From Paludibacteraceae bacterium (GTDB lineage: Bacteria; Bacteroidota; Bacteroidia; Bacteroidales; Paludibacteraceae), in NCBI GenBank assembly GCA_017467185.1, contig JAFTSS010000029.1, positions 1 through 34,467 of the forward strand: a stretch of 34,467 bases of DNA. The letters run 5' to 3'. Within the stretch, counting starts at the first letter, position 1. Each line of letters opens with the position of its first letter. Positions 23,515 through 32,793 of the stretch are shown here, piece after piece. The notes under the pieces were generated by a model, which saw only the letters and a list, made by a program, of their open reading frames with translations, had not been told where the DNA came from and made no database searches. Position numbers and translations under genes: made by a program.

Positions 23515-24898
23515 AAATAACTTTTTGAAGATATACTTTCCCATTTAAAACATACAAAACAAAAGATGAATTTTGCTGATAACGATACACATACAAAATT
23601 TCAATATTAGAATTGTTCAACATTGTAGCATAATCAAAATTATCAATTATAGGATTTTCCTCCTTCAAATTCTGCTCATTTTCTTGTAAAGAATCTACCT
23701 CCGTTTGCAAATAAGCTAACACATCATCGTAACGTGTATCAATAGAATCAACATAATGTTTCAGAATATCAAAAGGCTTTTGATCACCTAAATATTTTTG
23801 ATTAAATTGACTATACTTAGAATAATCATCACCGCTCAATTGATTCAAATTTCCCAAAAGATTTTTTGAATCATCAACCATACCTGACATTTTATATGCT
23901 AAATAGATTTTTTGATCAAAATCAGGCGAACCTACTATTTCTGATTTTATTTGCTCTGATTGATTATATAAACCTAACAAAGACATCATTGTTGCAGGAT
24001 ATGAATTTTCATCTATTTGATATAATGCATTAACTAATGAAACGGAAGGTGCGACTTGTTTTTGTGTCAACAAATCACCATAGACTTCAAATATTTCATT
24101 TTTTAATTTATTCACCCGCTCATATTTTGAAATAAACAAATCAACCCACTTTGAATAATCATATAAAATAACTTTATTTTTTAGGAAATCAACACTACAT
24201 AACCCATCAACACGATATAAAATTATATCATAAAAAAAGAACTGCGGATTATATCCTTTTATTTCATACTTTTTTAATGCTTCTAAATATTTTTCGATAT
24301 TCCAATCCAAACTATCAGAAACGACCTTTAATTGTTTAAGAATTTCAATATCTGAATTATCAACTAAAAGCAAAGCCTCATTTACATTAGAATATTTCTC
24401 GTTAAATTGGTAAAACAATGAAATACATCTATCATAATTAAAAAATAAACGGCTGTAATTTTCATATAAAATCGTTCCATTTTTAGATAAATATTTAATT
24501 GTATCCAAACGAGGAATAATATAATTCTTCAAATCTTCATATTTCAATTTTTTCCCAGTCGCTGATAATTCTTTATAAAATTCAGCATGTTTACGTATTT
24601 CTGCATCATCAGCAAAGTGCAACGCACTTTCGAAATACAATTTAGCATTATATGCATAATATTCAAAAGAATTATAATCAATAATAGGATTAACATTTTT
24701 AAGATATTCATAAGAAATTAATCCCATTTGAAAATACACATTACCAATTTCAGGCGATTGTTTTTGAAATTTTTGATAATTATAAAAAGCTACATTTGTT
24801 GATTGAGTTTGCATCTCACGCACAAGCTCATCATACTTAATTTGTGCCATCAAAGAAAAAGGCAACAACAATAATATAACAAACAATATCTTTTTCAT
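23510..24898 (-). CDS. exported, largely helical protein of unknown function
   Basis: Signal peptide MKKILFVILLLLPFSLMAQ, then 440 residues that look mainly alpha-helical, with helix pairs such as NVYFQMGLISYEYL and AKLYFESALHFADDAEIRKHAEFYKEL that resemble tetratricopeptide-type repeats. I do not recognise a named family. It follows the PorE-like OmpA gene by 18 bp. PorE of Porphyromonas gingivalis carries a TPR region that the neighbouring OmpA protein lacks, so this product may supply that part as a partner. This is inference from layout. Confidence 0.8.
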   Translation of the reverse strand: MKKILFVILLLLPFSLMAQIKYDELVREMQTQSTNVAFYNYQKFQKQSPEIGNVYFQMGLISYEYLKNVNPIIDYNSFEYYAYNAKLYFESALHFADDAEIRKHAEFYKELSATGKKLKYEDLKNYIIPRLDTIKYLSKNGTILYENYSRLFFNYDRCISLFYQFNEKYSNVNEALLLVDNSDIEILKQLKVVSDSLDWNIEKYLEALKKYEIKGYNPQFFFYDIILYRVDGLCSVDFLKNKVILYDYSKWVDLFISKYERVNKLKNEIFEVYGDLLTQKQVAPSVSLVNALYQIDENSYPATMMSLLGLYNQSEQIKSEIVGSPDFDQKIYLAYKMSGMVDDSKNLLGNLNQLSGDDYSKYSQFNQKYLGDQKPFDILKHYVDSIDTRYDDVLAYLQTEVDSLQENEQNLKEENPIIDNFDYATMLNNSNIEILYVYRYQQNSSFVLYVLNGKVYLQKVIF

Positions 24899-24916
24899 AT
24901 CTACTTTTTTTTAATT

Positions 24917-26857
24917 CTATAATATACGGAATTCTACACGACGATTTTTGGCTCTATTTTCTTCACTATCATTAGGAACCAAAGGCTCATTCATACCAAA
25001 ACCTTCCGACTCCAATCTATCGATAGCTATACCCTGCTTAACCAAATAATTCTTTACCGACTCTGCCCGCTTTTGCGATAATTTTATATTATAATTCGCA
25101 CCCCCTATATCGTCAGTATGAGCAGCCAACAAAATACGAACTTCGGGATTTGAAAACATAAAATCAACAATATCATTCAATGCAGAAATACTTTCATCTA
25201 ATAATTCTGCAGAATTATACGCAAATTGAACATTTTGCAACTGAACAACAACACCTGCCTTAATAGGTAATAATTCTATTATCAAAGTGTCATTATTAGA
25301 AACTTGCGACATATCAAAATTATCAATCTTATAAATATAACCAGGAGCCATAACCCTAGCTTGATATTTATCATTTTCTCGTAAGATTGTATCAATAACA
25401 CCTAAATCCAAATTAAAAACAAATTCCTCCTTAATATTTTGATTATTTAAATCAACTGCAACATCATTTATATGCTGCTTAGTTTCTATATCCACTACAC
25501 TAAACACAATATTTTTCATATTTGGCATCAATTCAACATCCAATTCTGAAATATTAAATTGAATTGATTTCTCTTTTGATATTTCAATACAATAAGGTTG
25601 ATAACCTTTACGTTCGAAAAACAACTTATAATCTCTACCCAAAGGTAAAACTATATTATAACTATTGTCTCCTACCTTTTTTGCCTTTAGCTGAGGGTAT
25701 AACCTATTATTTATATCAGTTATTTTCAATTTTGCCTCAATTGGAGAATATATCAGACCATCATAAACAGAAAAAGTTAAATCTAACGTTTTTGACAATT
25801 TAACATCCAATTTTAATTCTGTATCTTTTTCTAAATTTGATGTATATACACGATGAAAATAATGAGTACAACCATTATCATAAAAATCAATTAAATAATC
25901 CCGCCCTTTAGGCAAAGACAAAGCAAACCACCCATCTTCATACGCCTGTGTAAACAAAATTGGCTGATTTGTAAGATTATCGAAAACTGAAATCTTTGCA
26001 TTAAGCGCTTTTTCTTCTGACACATGCCCAGTAATCAATACATTTGGATTTTGTTTTACACTAAAATCAATTTTTTTTTCAACAAAAGGTGCTTTTTTCT
26101 TCTCCTTTATAAAATAAATTATTGAATTATCTTTTTGTAAATAAGATGGATATGTCAACAAATATTTGTCATCCACAAATAAAGGTTTAGGATCCATCCA
26201 ATTATCGTTCATCAATCTTTTGGTATAAAATAAAGATGGATTTTTTAAATTTTTGCCATCTACTTCACGCATCGAAAGAAAAATAAAAGTCTCGCCATCT
26301 GGCAAAATCATAGGATACAAATCATTATCATTAGATATAATAATTTTTTTAGGTATATCCCATCTTCCATTCAAATCTCGTGATGACGTAAAAACAGAGT
26401 TTATCTCTTGTGGCGATTTTGATGATTTATCTATTTGACGACGTACAAAATAAATTTCTGTTCCCATTGGTGATACCGATGGACAAATCTCATCAAACAT
26501 TGTATTCAACACAACACTCAACACTTTAGGCGTACCCCACACTCCCCCTTCATACAAAGAATAATAAATATCAAAATTTGTTTTTCCTTGATATTTTGCT
26601 GAAAAGTACAATTTTCTTCCATCAAAAGATATAAAAGGAGAGATTATTTCACCTCCACTTGCAACAATAGAATTTATACTATTCAAAGGAATATAATCAC
26701 CTCCTTTTTTTTCATAAAATTCTATTTTACCTGTTGCACCATAAGCCGAAACTACTTCACGTTCATTTATTACCGATACAGTACGTGAAACTATTTCAAT
26801 CGCATTTATCGCAATCGTAAAACAAATAAAAACAAATAAACTTAAATATCTTTTCAT
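24917..26857 (-). CDS. OmpA-family protein with beta-propeller repeats (PorE-like)
   Basis: Exported protein (signal MKRYLSLFVFICFTIAINA) of 646 residues. Residues ~70-260 hold PD40/WD40-like propeller repeats (FDGRKLYFSAKYQGKTNFDIYYS, VSPMGTEIYFVRR, LPDGETFIFLSMR). The middle has carboxypeptidase-regulatory-like beta domains. The last ~110 residues are an OmpA peptidoglycan-binding domain (LLAAHTDDIGG, LSQKRAESVKNYLVKQGI, NRRVEFRI). This order matches PorE, which anchors the type IX secretion machinery to peptidoglycan, except that the N-terminal TPR region is absent. Paralogous OmpA/propeller proteins exist in Bacteroidota, so porE itself is not certain. Confidence 0.88.
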   Translation of the reverse strand: MKRYLSLFVFICFTIAINAIEIVSRTVSVINEREVVSAYGATGKIEFYEKKGGDYIPLNSINSIVASGGEIISPFISFDGRKLYFSAKYQGKTNFDIYYSLYEGGVWGTPKVLSVVLNTMFDEICPSVSPMGTEIYFVRRQIDKSSKSPQEINSVFTSSRDLNGRWDIPKKIIISNDNDLYPMILPDGETFIFLSMREVDGKNLKNPSLFYTKRLMNDNWMDPKPLFVDDKYLLTYPSYLQKDNSIIYFIKEKKKAPFVEKKIDFSVKQNPNVLITGHVSEEKALNAKISVFDNLTNQPILFTQAYEDGWFALSLPKGRDYLIDFYDNGCTHYFHRVYTSNLEKDTELKLDVKLSKTLDLTFSVYDGLIYSPIEAKLKITDINNRLYPQLKAKKVGDNSYNIVLPLGRDYKLFFERKGYQPYCIEISKEKSIQFNISELDVELMPNMKNIVFSVVDIETKQHINDVAVDLNNQNIKEEFVFNLDLGVIDTILRENDKYQARVMAPGYIYKIDNFDMSQVSNNDTLIIELLPIKAGVVVQLQNVQFAYNSAELLDESISALNDIVDFMFSNPEVRILLAAHTDDIGGANYNIKLSQKRAESVKNYLVKQGIAIDRLESEGFGMNEPLVPNDSEENRAKNRRVEFRIL

Positions 26858-26860
26858 ATA

Positions 26861-27487
26861 TCAAATTGATTTTATAAAAAAATTCTTACACATTTCTTCC
26901 GAAATCGGATATTGTTTATACGACAAAGTAGCCACATCACAAACATACAACATCTGTACCTCCGAAATATAAAGAGTTTGAAATTGTTGCTCCGCTCCTG
27001 CTTGCAATTCCATAGTCCATTTCATAGCCGACAGCAAATCATCTGGCGTTAAATCATCTTTAGTAAATATATACAATCCAAACTCCTCAAAATCCCCATA
27101 AAAACCATTCATCACCTTAGCTACCTTATTCTCTATCACACGTTTCAATGGCGAAGCTTCAAGCCAATACCTATACTCCTCACTTCCCACCGAATTCACA
27201 TCTACCAAGCCATACGCATAGCCTATACCATGCTTATCTTTCAAACCCGAAACGCTCTTAACCTCTGCCACTGCCATCTCATTCAACAACTTAATAGCCT
27301 CTACCTTCGACTCTTTTAATGCTCGCGTTACCTCAATACCAATCCTACCATCATCTGTCTGCAAATCTGGTCTATCCCTATTTATCAAATCTGAATATTT
27401 AACACCCAAAATAGTCTCTAACGTTATTTTTGCATAACGCTCAAAAAAACATGTGTCAAATTTAGGACTATCTTTCTTACCTACCAT
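26861..27487 (-). CDS. hypothetical protein, PD-(D/E)XK nuclease-like motif with the lysine missing
   Basis: Cytoplasmic 208-residue protein without a signal peptide. The segment RPDLQTDDGRIGIEVTRALKES (in pieces: PDL at residues 40-42, IGIEVTRA at 49-56) follows the pattern of PD-(D/E)XK nucleases with D41 and E52, but the expected lysine two after E52 is Thr54; Lys58 could stand in. Function is unknown: a defence or repair nuclease or an inactive relative are both possible. It is tightly packed (3 bp) upstream of the PorE-like gene and 37 bp after the barrel gene, an odd place for a nuclease. Confidence 0.75.
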   Translation of the reverse strand: MVGKKDSPKFDTCFFERYAKITLETILGVKYSDLINRDRPDLQTDDGRIGIEVTRALKESKVEAIKLLNEMAVAEVKSVSGLKDKHGIGYAYGLVDVNSVGSEEYRYWLEASPLKRVIENKVAKVMNGFYGDFEEFGLYIFTKDDLTPDDLLSAMKWTMELQAGAEQQFQTLYISEVQMLYVCDVATLSYKQYPISEEMCKNFFIKSI

Positions 27488-27524
27488 AATTACATAAATT
27501 TATCAACAGGCGAACTTATCTTTT

Positions 27525-29003
27525 TTAAAACAAATATCCCATCTTAATATAGAAATTAGCCCACTTTGCATTATCTTGTTTATTGAGCGACATTGCCCAA
27601 TCCACCGACAATACAAAGTTTTCATTCATAGCCACTTTCAATCCCACACCTGCCGCCATGTGTGGTATATACACCTTAGATTGATCTATATTACCCTCTG
27701 CATCAAGAACAAAATACTCGCTAAGTTCTTTCTTCAACGGATCTTTATCCGCAGCATACGCAGTTTTTACTACCTGAGAATCCAATTTATATGGTTGTGT
27801 AATCAATCCTAAATCAAAAAATGGTGCTAAACCAATATAAAAATGCTGTCTGCCAATATCAAACTTCACTACTTTAGTTCGCAACTCTACATTAGCATAG
27901 GCAAATCCATTTGCCAAAATACGATTACGCATAATACCTCGCAACGAATTTGCACCACCTAATCCCTCATACATAACACGTTGTATAAACAACGTATTGA
28001 GATATGTATTCATATAGAATGGCGACTTACCTGCAATATTATTCTGTGTTCCAACTCTATATGCAAACGTTACTCTATCACGATATATCGGCACATAATG
28101 ACGGAAATTTAAGTTAAATTGCAAATGATTATATCCTGCATCTGCCTGCTGTCCATACTTAGCATTAAATGCTGCGGTATAAGTAAAAAATGCGTCTGCA
28201 TATATTCCTTTTGTCGGACAAGTTCTTTGGTCGCGACTGTCATACGTCAAACCTGCACGAAGATATGGATGCCAACCTCCATTCGCCTCATTCATATCTA
28301 TCAATCCCCACTTCTCATATTTTTCATACAACCCTTCTACTTGATCATTCATTGCTTTTTGGTCAGCCAATGGAATATTAGGGTCATACTCTTTCTTACC
28401 ATTAAGCATAGCTATATCGCACTCATCAATCATATAACCCAAAACTCCAATACCTGCATTCCACTTAATATTCTTCCATATCGTACCCTCTATATCTGCT
28501 GCAAAACGGAATAAGTCACGCTTATATTTATAAAAAGCACGAGATTGATACTGTGCAGGATCATTCATCTTATTCTGATCTTTCTTCCATTTATGAAAAT
28601 CTTGGTCATAAACCGACTGATAACCATTATAACCATAAAAATCGCACATGGCATCTGGCTGGTAAGTCGCATCCAAAGTCAAACGATGATTAGGTATCAA
28701 ATACTTACTATCATAATTTACACGAAATATGCCATAATTTTTAGTCGTATATGCTGCCTCTGCATAAATCGAGTGAATATATTCTGGATACTGCGAACCA
28801 TCGCCGTAATAATAAACATTGGCAAGCGCACCACCTTGAAAACCTAAATCTGCATCGAAAGCCACTGACGGAAGAGCGCCAAAGTTCCAACCCTTCTTTA
28901 TCTTTCTACCCAAAGAATCTGTCGCTTGAACCTTCTCCTTTTTTGCAGCCTGCAATGACACTGCTAACAATGCCACAAATATAAATACTATATAGCGTTT
29001 CAT
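27525..29003 (-). CDS. Omp85/BamA-type outer-membrane beta-barrel protein without POTRA domains
   Basis: Signal peptide (MKRYIVFIFVALLAVSLQA) then a 470-residue beta barrel. The segment GLGGANSLRGIMRNRILANGFAYANVELR is the Omp85 (surface antigen D15) motif around the conserved RG loop, and the C terminus ends WANFYIKMGYLF with terminal Phe as expected for a BAM substrate. There are no POTRA repeats, so it is unlikely to be the main BamA. Its role could be in export or insertion of surface proteins. It follows a DUF819 permease by 17 bp. Confidence 0.85.
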   Translation of the reverse strand: MKRYIVFIFVALLAVSLQAAKKEKVQATDSLGRKIKKGWNFGALPSVAFDADLGFQGGALANVYYYGDGSQYPEYIHSIYAEAAYTTKNYGIFRVNYDSKYLIPNHRLTLDATYQPDAMCDFYGYNGYQSVYDQDFHKWKKDQNKMNDPAQYQSRAFYKYKRDLFRFAADIEGTIWKNIKWNAGIGVLGYMIDECDIAMLNGKKEYDPNIPLADQKAMNDQVEGLYEKYEKWGLIDMNEANGGWHPYLRAGLTYDSRDQRTCPTKGIYADAFFTYTAAFNAKYGQQADAGYNHLQFNLNFRHYVPIYRDRVTFAYRVGTQNNIAGKSPFYMNTYLNTLFIQRVMYEGLGGANSLRGIMRNRILANGFAYANVELRTKVVKFDIGRQHFYIGLAPFFDLGLITQPYKLDSQVVKTAYAADKDPLKKELSEYFVLDAEGNIDQSKVYIPHMAAGVGLKVAMNENFVLSVDWAMSLNKQDNAKWANFYIKMGYLF

Positions 29004-29020
29004 AAGCCTAATACATTAAA

Positions 29021-30190
29021 TTATCCCAATACCCATGCCAAAAAAGCTCCTAAATAAGTACCTACAGCATATCCCACTAATCCAACCACAATACCAGATA
29101 TAAGCACTTTTTTATTCTTCATAGCACCTGCAATAGGTGGAACAAATGGAGGCGAACACAACAAACCCACCTGACTCACACAGAATAAATCTCCACTTAC
29201 TTTAGCTATTCTACAAAGTATCAAGTGCAATACTACCGATACCCCAATAATCCAAAATACAAAACCGCCTACATACAACGAACCGCCATTCACACTATGA
29301 ATATTAAACATTGAAGCCACTATCACACTAAAAATCAAAATAAAAAACATTCCCAATTCAAATGTTTTAGGCAGTTCCCTCACTTTTTTAAAGAACGATG
29401 CAATAATCGACAACGTAGTAATGGTCAATATTACTACTAATTCATTCAACGTGCCAGTAATAAGTAAAGCAAGACCAGCACCAATAGCAAGGAATACAAC
29501 ACTCAACCCCAATCCCTTTAACATACCAATCAAATTCTTCTTTTCCAACATATTATGGTAGTTTTCCACATCTGTCGTCGCTATGGTATCTTCATCTGTA
29601 CGTCCCCTCCAAGTTACATCTTTATATGGCAACAATTTACGGAAAATCTTATAACCCCCGCCTAACAAAAAGAATACATACGGAGTGGTAATTACCATCT
29701 GAAATGCAAGAACAATCGCCATCACCGATTTATCAACGTTAAGCGAAGCTCCAAGTGCATTAAAGTTCATAGTTCCACCTGTATATATTCCTGCCATCAT
29801 ACCTGCCACTTTATCCGTTTCAGGAACATAATCGCGAAATATAAAATAACCTGACACTACAGCAACAACCACTGACACAAGCCCTAAAACAAGTGCCCAT
29901 GCGGTCTTAGGTAGTGCTTTAGTCCATAACTTAAAGTCGCAATTAAACAACATTAAAGGTATAGCCAATGGAACAGCCACATTCATAAGTGTTGATTGCA
30001 ACTTACTAAAACTAACCGCTATTTCAGGAGTTGCAAAAGTAAAAACTCCACATAACGAAGAGATAATTCCCACAGCATACGCCAACACTACTGTACCTAT
30101 TTTTTGAACAATAGTCCATCGCTTAAATCCCTCAATAATCAATAAAGGGACTAAAATATAACACGCTAAAATAATATATACTTTAATCAT
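29021..30190 (-). CDS. DUF819 family membrane protein
   Basis: Integral inner-membrane protein of 389 residues with about ten hydrophobic spans. The start MIKVYIILACYILVPLLIIEG, the paired GGTMNFNAL region after a TM helix and the VGLLCSPPFVPPIAGAMKNK segment fit DUF819 (YjcL-like), a group related to inverted-repeat transporters of uncharacterised substrate. It begins 2 bp after the acyltransferase stop, so the genes are translationally linked. Confidence 0.85.
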   Translation of the reverse strand: MIKVYIILACYILVPLLIIEGFKRWTIVQKIGTVVLAYAVGIISSLCGVFTFATPEIAVSFSKLQSTLMNVAVPLAIPLMLFNCDFKLWTKALPKTAWALVLGLVSVVVAVVSGYFIFRDYVPETDKVAGMMAGIYTGGTMNFNALGASLNVDKSVMAIVLAFQMVITTPYVFFLLGGGYKIFRKLLPYKDVTWRGRTDEDTIATTDVENYHNMLEKKNLIGMLKGLGLSVVFLAIGAGLALLITGTLNELVVILTITTLSIIASFFKKVRELPKTFELGMFFILIFSVIVASMFNIHSVNGGSLYVGGFVFWIIGVSVVLHLILCRIAKVSGDLFCVSQVGLLCSPPFVPPIAGAMKNKKVLISGIVVGLVGYAVGTYLGAFLAWVLG

Positions 30191-30192
30191 AA

Positions 30193-31209
30193 TTATCTAT
30201 TATTTCGTCTATTAAATTTACGTGCAAGATACATATACTCTTGCAAAAACATCCAAAATGGCAATGTAATAAAACATGTTAATGGAATAAAAATCAACTG
30301 CCATACAAATTGTACCGAAGTATGGAATGCATCATCTTTTACCATCCAACATATAATTAACCAAGCCAACCATAATGGCCAAGTTACAACTCCAGCTACT
30401 AATGCCAATGGTGATAACACAATCAATAAGAACATTAACAACCATTTAGGCATACTATGTTTAGGAAACCAATTTAACTCTTTTGGCGGATTTTTCTTAA
30501 GTTCTTGCCAATTCTTTTCGTAGTTTTCATCATCAGGAACCCATAATATCAACTCACGCATGCGTTCAGTCAATTCCTCACGCAAAGCAAGAATCAATTT
30601 TGGATAGTCCAAATCACTATGTTCTGCAACAAACTCAGTAACATTTATCGGTTTACCAATATTAATAACAAGACTATCCCAAAGATGAAACCAATCACCA
30701 TATTCCAACCCCACAGGCACAATATAAATAGGCTTTTCTTTGCCAAATTCTTCATTTGCACGAAGCGAAATACGAAATATACCTTTCCTCAAAGGCAACA
30801 AAGAGTGTTTAGTTCTATGAGTACCCTCTGGCAGAATACAAAATGGCACCCCTGTACGTAAAGTTTCAATAGCACGATTCACAGTCTCATCATTCTGAAG
30901 CACTTCACTCGCCCCATCTCGCATACGCCGAATAGGCATAATTTTCAGCCAATTAAGAATCTTAGCTATCTTTTTATTACGAAAAATATCTGCTCGTGCA
31001 ACAAACACCTTACGTTCCGAGTTAATCGACAATACCGCAAGTGCATCTTGCAATGCATTAGTATGATTAGGAGCAAATATCACAGCTCCGTCAGTTGGAA
31101 TATTCTCTTTACCTACATATTTAATATGTCTATAAGACATACGAAACATCCAATTTACCAAAGGAAAAAGAATACGATACCCAATATTTTCATCATATAT
31201 CTGCTTCAT
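30193..31209 (-). CDS. PlsC-like lysophospholipid/glycerol-phosphate acyltransferase
   Basis: Membrane-bound acyltransferase of the PlsC fold, 338 residues. The catalytic block APNHTNALQD (His49, Asp55) has one residue more between His and Asp than the classical HX4D, as in other Bacteroidota members. Block III is CILPEGTHR. The C-terminal part has two or three hydrophobic helices. It probably acylates a lysolipid or related acceptor during membrane lipid synthesis. It heads a run of six closely spaced minus-strand genes and has its own promoter. Confidence 0.9.
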   Translation of the reverse strand: MKQIYDENIGYRILFPLVNWMFRMSYRHIKYVGKENIPTDGAVIFAPNHTNALQDALAVLSINSERKVFVARADIFRNKKIAKILNWLKIMPIRRMRDGASEVLQNDETVNRAIETLRTGVPFCILPEGTHRTKHSLLPLRKGIFRISLRANEEFGKEKPIYIVPVGLEYGDWFHLWDSLVINIGKPINVTEFVAEHSDLDYPKLILALREELTERMRELILWVPDDENYEKNWQELKKNPPKELNWFPKHSMPKWLLMFLLIVLSPLALVAGVVTWPLWLAWLIICWMVKDDAFHTSVQFVWQLIFIPLTCFITLPFWMFLQEYMYLARKFNRRNNR

Positions 31210-31262
31210 ACCATCAAATCTTTAATATTATACCCTAGCCCACATGAAAACAAAATCAACTA

Positions 31263-31293
31263 CAAAAATACAATATTTTTCTGTAACGACAAA
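31263..31293 (-). promoter_or_regulatory. promoter of the acyltransferase-headed operon
   Basis: Minus-strand TTTG (31290-31293), 19-bp spacer, TATTTTTG (31263-31270). It lies 54 bp before the ATG at 31209. Confidence 0.7.
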
Positions 31294-31341
31294 ACATTCT
31301 AGTAAGAAAGTACATAAACCAACCTATTTAACTATACAAAA

Positions 31342-31369
31342 AGCAAGATACGGCAAACCGAATCTTGCT
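31342..31369 (-). terminator. terminator of the methyltransferase gene
   Basis: agcaagat-a-cgg at 31342-31353 pairs with ccg-a-atcttgct at 31358-31369 (one A/A mismatch), a compact hairpin 26 bp past the stop. The downstream U run on the minus strand is short. Confidence 0.6.
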
Positions 31370-31395
31370 AAATATAAAAAAGATATAATAGAATT

Positions 31396-32181
31396 CTATC
31401 TATTTTCCAACAAATAAAAAGTTGATGTTATATAAAAATTTCTAAAATAATATATTTTTGATAGTAACTTATAAACTTTTCTAGGTTTTAACCCAAATTT
31501 ACGCTTATAATGAGGATTTATAAACCAATGTATTTTATTTGTTATCTTAAAGTCTAGATATTTCACAATAGACTCAAAATGTTCAATTTGCATCCGACAC
31601 TCCTTTATATCCAACAACTCATCTATTTTCTCTTTTGACTCTCCACTTAATTTTAATATTCCTCTATACAACATATTAGGTAACACGTGTATAAAAGGTA
31701 ACTTCGATGCAAAACCTTCACAAATTTGTTGATGCCCACCAAATGGCATTTGCCACGCTGGAAATGCAAAAAAAATCAAACCATCATCGGCTAAATACCT
31801 TTTTATATTTTGAACAAACTCTAATTTTTCTTCCTTATGAATGTGCTCTATAACATCATGAACCAAAACAATATCAAATTTGCCCAATACATCCGCTTGC
31901 ATAGTAATAAAATTACAACAAATAAAAGTAGCTATTTGATTTACATCTTTAAAATAAGTTTTGGCCTGCTCAATACGATTTTCAGCAATATCAATTCCAA
32001 CTACTTCACATCCTAACTCAACAAACGGGAGCAAATTACCACCTTCACCACATCCAATTTCTAAAACTCTAAGTCCTGGTTGTATTAACTTATACTTAGA
32101 AAGATAGTCAACATAAAATTCACGAGAAGTATCTGCTAACTCCTCAAAATACATTTTTCTGTCTAAATGTCGTTTTTGCAT
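31396..32181 (-). CDS. class I SAM-dependent methyltransferase
   Basis: Cytoplasmic 261-residue protein with the Rossmann SAM motif VLEIGCGEGGNLLPF (residues ~40-54), acidic loop end VVGIDIAENRI, motif IVLVHDVIEHI and DDGLIFFAFPAWQMPFGGHQQ. The HDVIEH pattern is shared by UbiG/BioC/cell-wall-glycan methyltransferases. No substrate can be named. Context gives no help: the upstream side is a 600-bp gap with a structured RNA. Confidence 0.88.
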   Translation of the reverse strand: MQKRHLDRKMYFEELADTSREFYVDYLSKYKLIQPGLRVLEIGCGEGGNLLPFVELGCEVVGIDIAENRIEQAKTYFKDVNQIATFICCNFITMQADVLGKFDIVLVHDVIEHIHKEEKLEFVQNIKRYLADDGLIFFAFPAWQMPFGGHQQICEGFASKLPFIHVLPNMLYRGILKLSGESKEKIDELLDIKECRMQIEHFESIVKYLDFKITNKIHWFINPHYKRKFGLKPRKVYKLLSKIYYFRNFYITSTFYLLENR

Positions 32182-32264
32182 AATACATACTTTTGCGCAT
32201 TAGACTACTTATTACTAAAAAACAAGCAAAACAAACGACACCAAACAAAATAATACGCGAGAGG

Positions 32265-32380
32265 CATTATCTATGTTTGAGGCCGTAGGAATTGCCTGTT
32301 TAATCTGATAAGCCCACTCGCGCAAAAACACGCAAGTATTAAACGACTTATTCGAGATTAAACTATTTTGAAATTTCCTA
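32265..32380 (-). ncRNA. structured non-coding RNA, possible 6S-like RNA
   Basis: A long rod-shaped fold on the minus strand: a closing helix around CGTAGGAA (from ~32382 down) with TTCCTACG, extended by TATGTTTG/CAAACATA outside it; an internal bubble; GTTTAATCT with AGATTAAAC (9 bp); ATAAGTC with GGCTTAT; and a terminal hairpin CTTGCG/CGCGAG. A Bacteroidota promoter lies immediately upstream. Rod shape with a central bubble, about 115-130 nt, is the plan of 6S RNA; the Bacteroidales-1 motif is another candidate. Exact ends are estimates. Confidence 0.55.
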
Positions 32381-32385
32381 CGTTC

Positions 32386-32415
32386 CAAACATATTCGAAT
32401 AAATAGCTAACACAA
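32386..32415 (-). promoter_or_regulatory. promoter of the structured RNA
   Basis: Minus-strand TTG (32413-32415), 19-bp spacer, TATGTTTG (32386-32393). The plus strand also has TATGTTTG at 32272-32279 but no upstream TTTG, which favours minus-strand transcription. Confidence 0.65.
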
Positions 32416-32793
32416 GGTTAATAATAATATTTTATTCTAATAACAATTATTCCATACCTATTTTCAATAATTATAAATTAATATTTATTTCAATTCCTAC
32501 TTACAATATCAAACTTAAATATTTTTTATTCCTCAATATATATTCATTTCACCACAAAAAATTTCTTAAAATGATAAACAAAGGTACAACTTTTTTCTCA
32601 AAATACCAAACATTCAAATAAAAAAAAAGAAACTTATGTGCTTTGGTTGCTAAACAAAAAATAAACTAAAAATAATAACAGCAAATTTAAAACAAACGAA
32701 TAAAAAATACATTTCATAACATATTACCTAAAACATAAACAAAGATACATCTTTTTTTAGTTCAACAAAATTAAGCAAAATATTTAATAAAAA
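32416..32793. other. AT-rich gene-free gap with two orphan promoter-like signals
   Basis: No credible coding frame. On the minus strand TTTG-N20-TACCTTTG (32579-32610) and TTTG-N18-TATCTTTG (32740-32769) match the promoter consensus. Neither has a gene of its own in the following 160 bp. Confidence 0.5.

Noticed and set aside
32272-32390. Structured RNA read from the plus strand
   Set aside because: The palindromic fold gives a TATGTTTG there too, but no TTTG/TTG lies 19-20 bp upstream, whereas the minus strand has both boxes.
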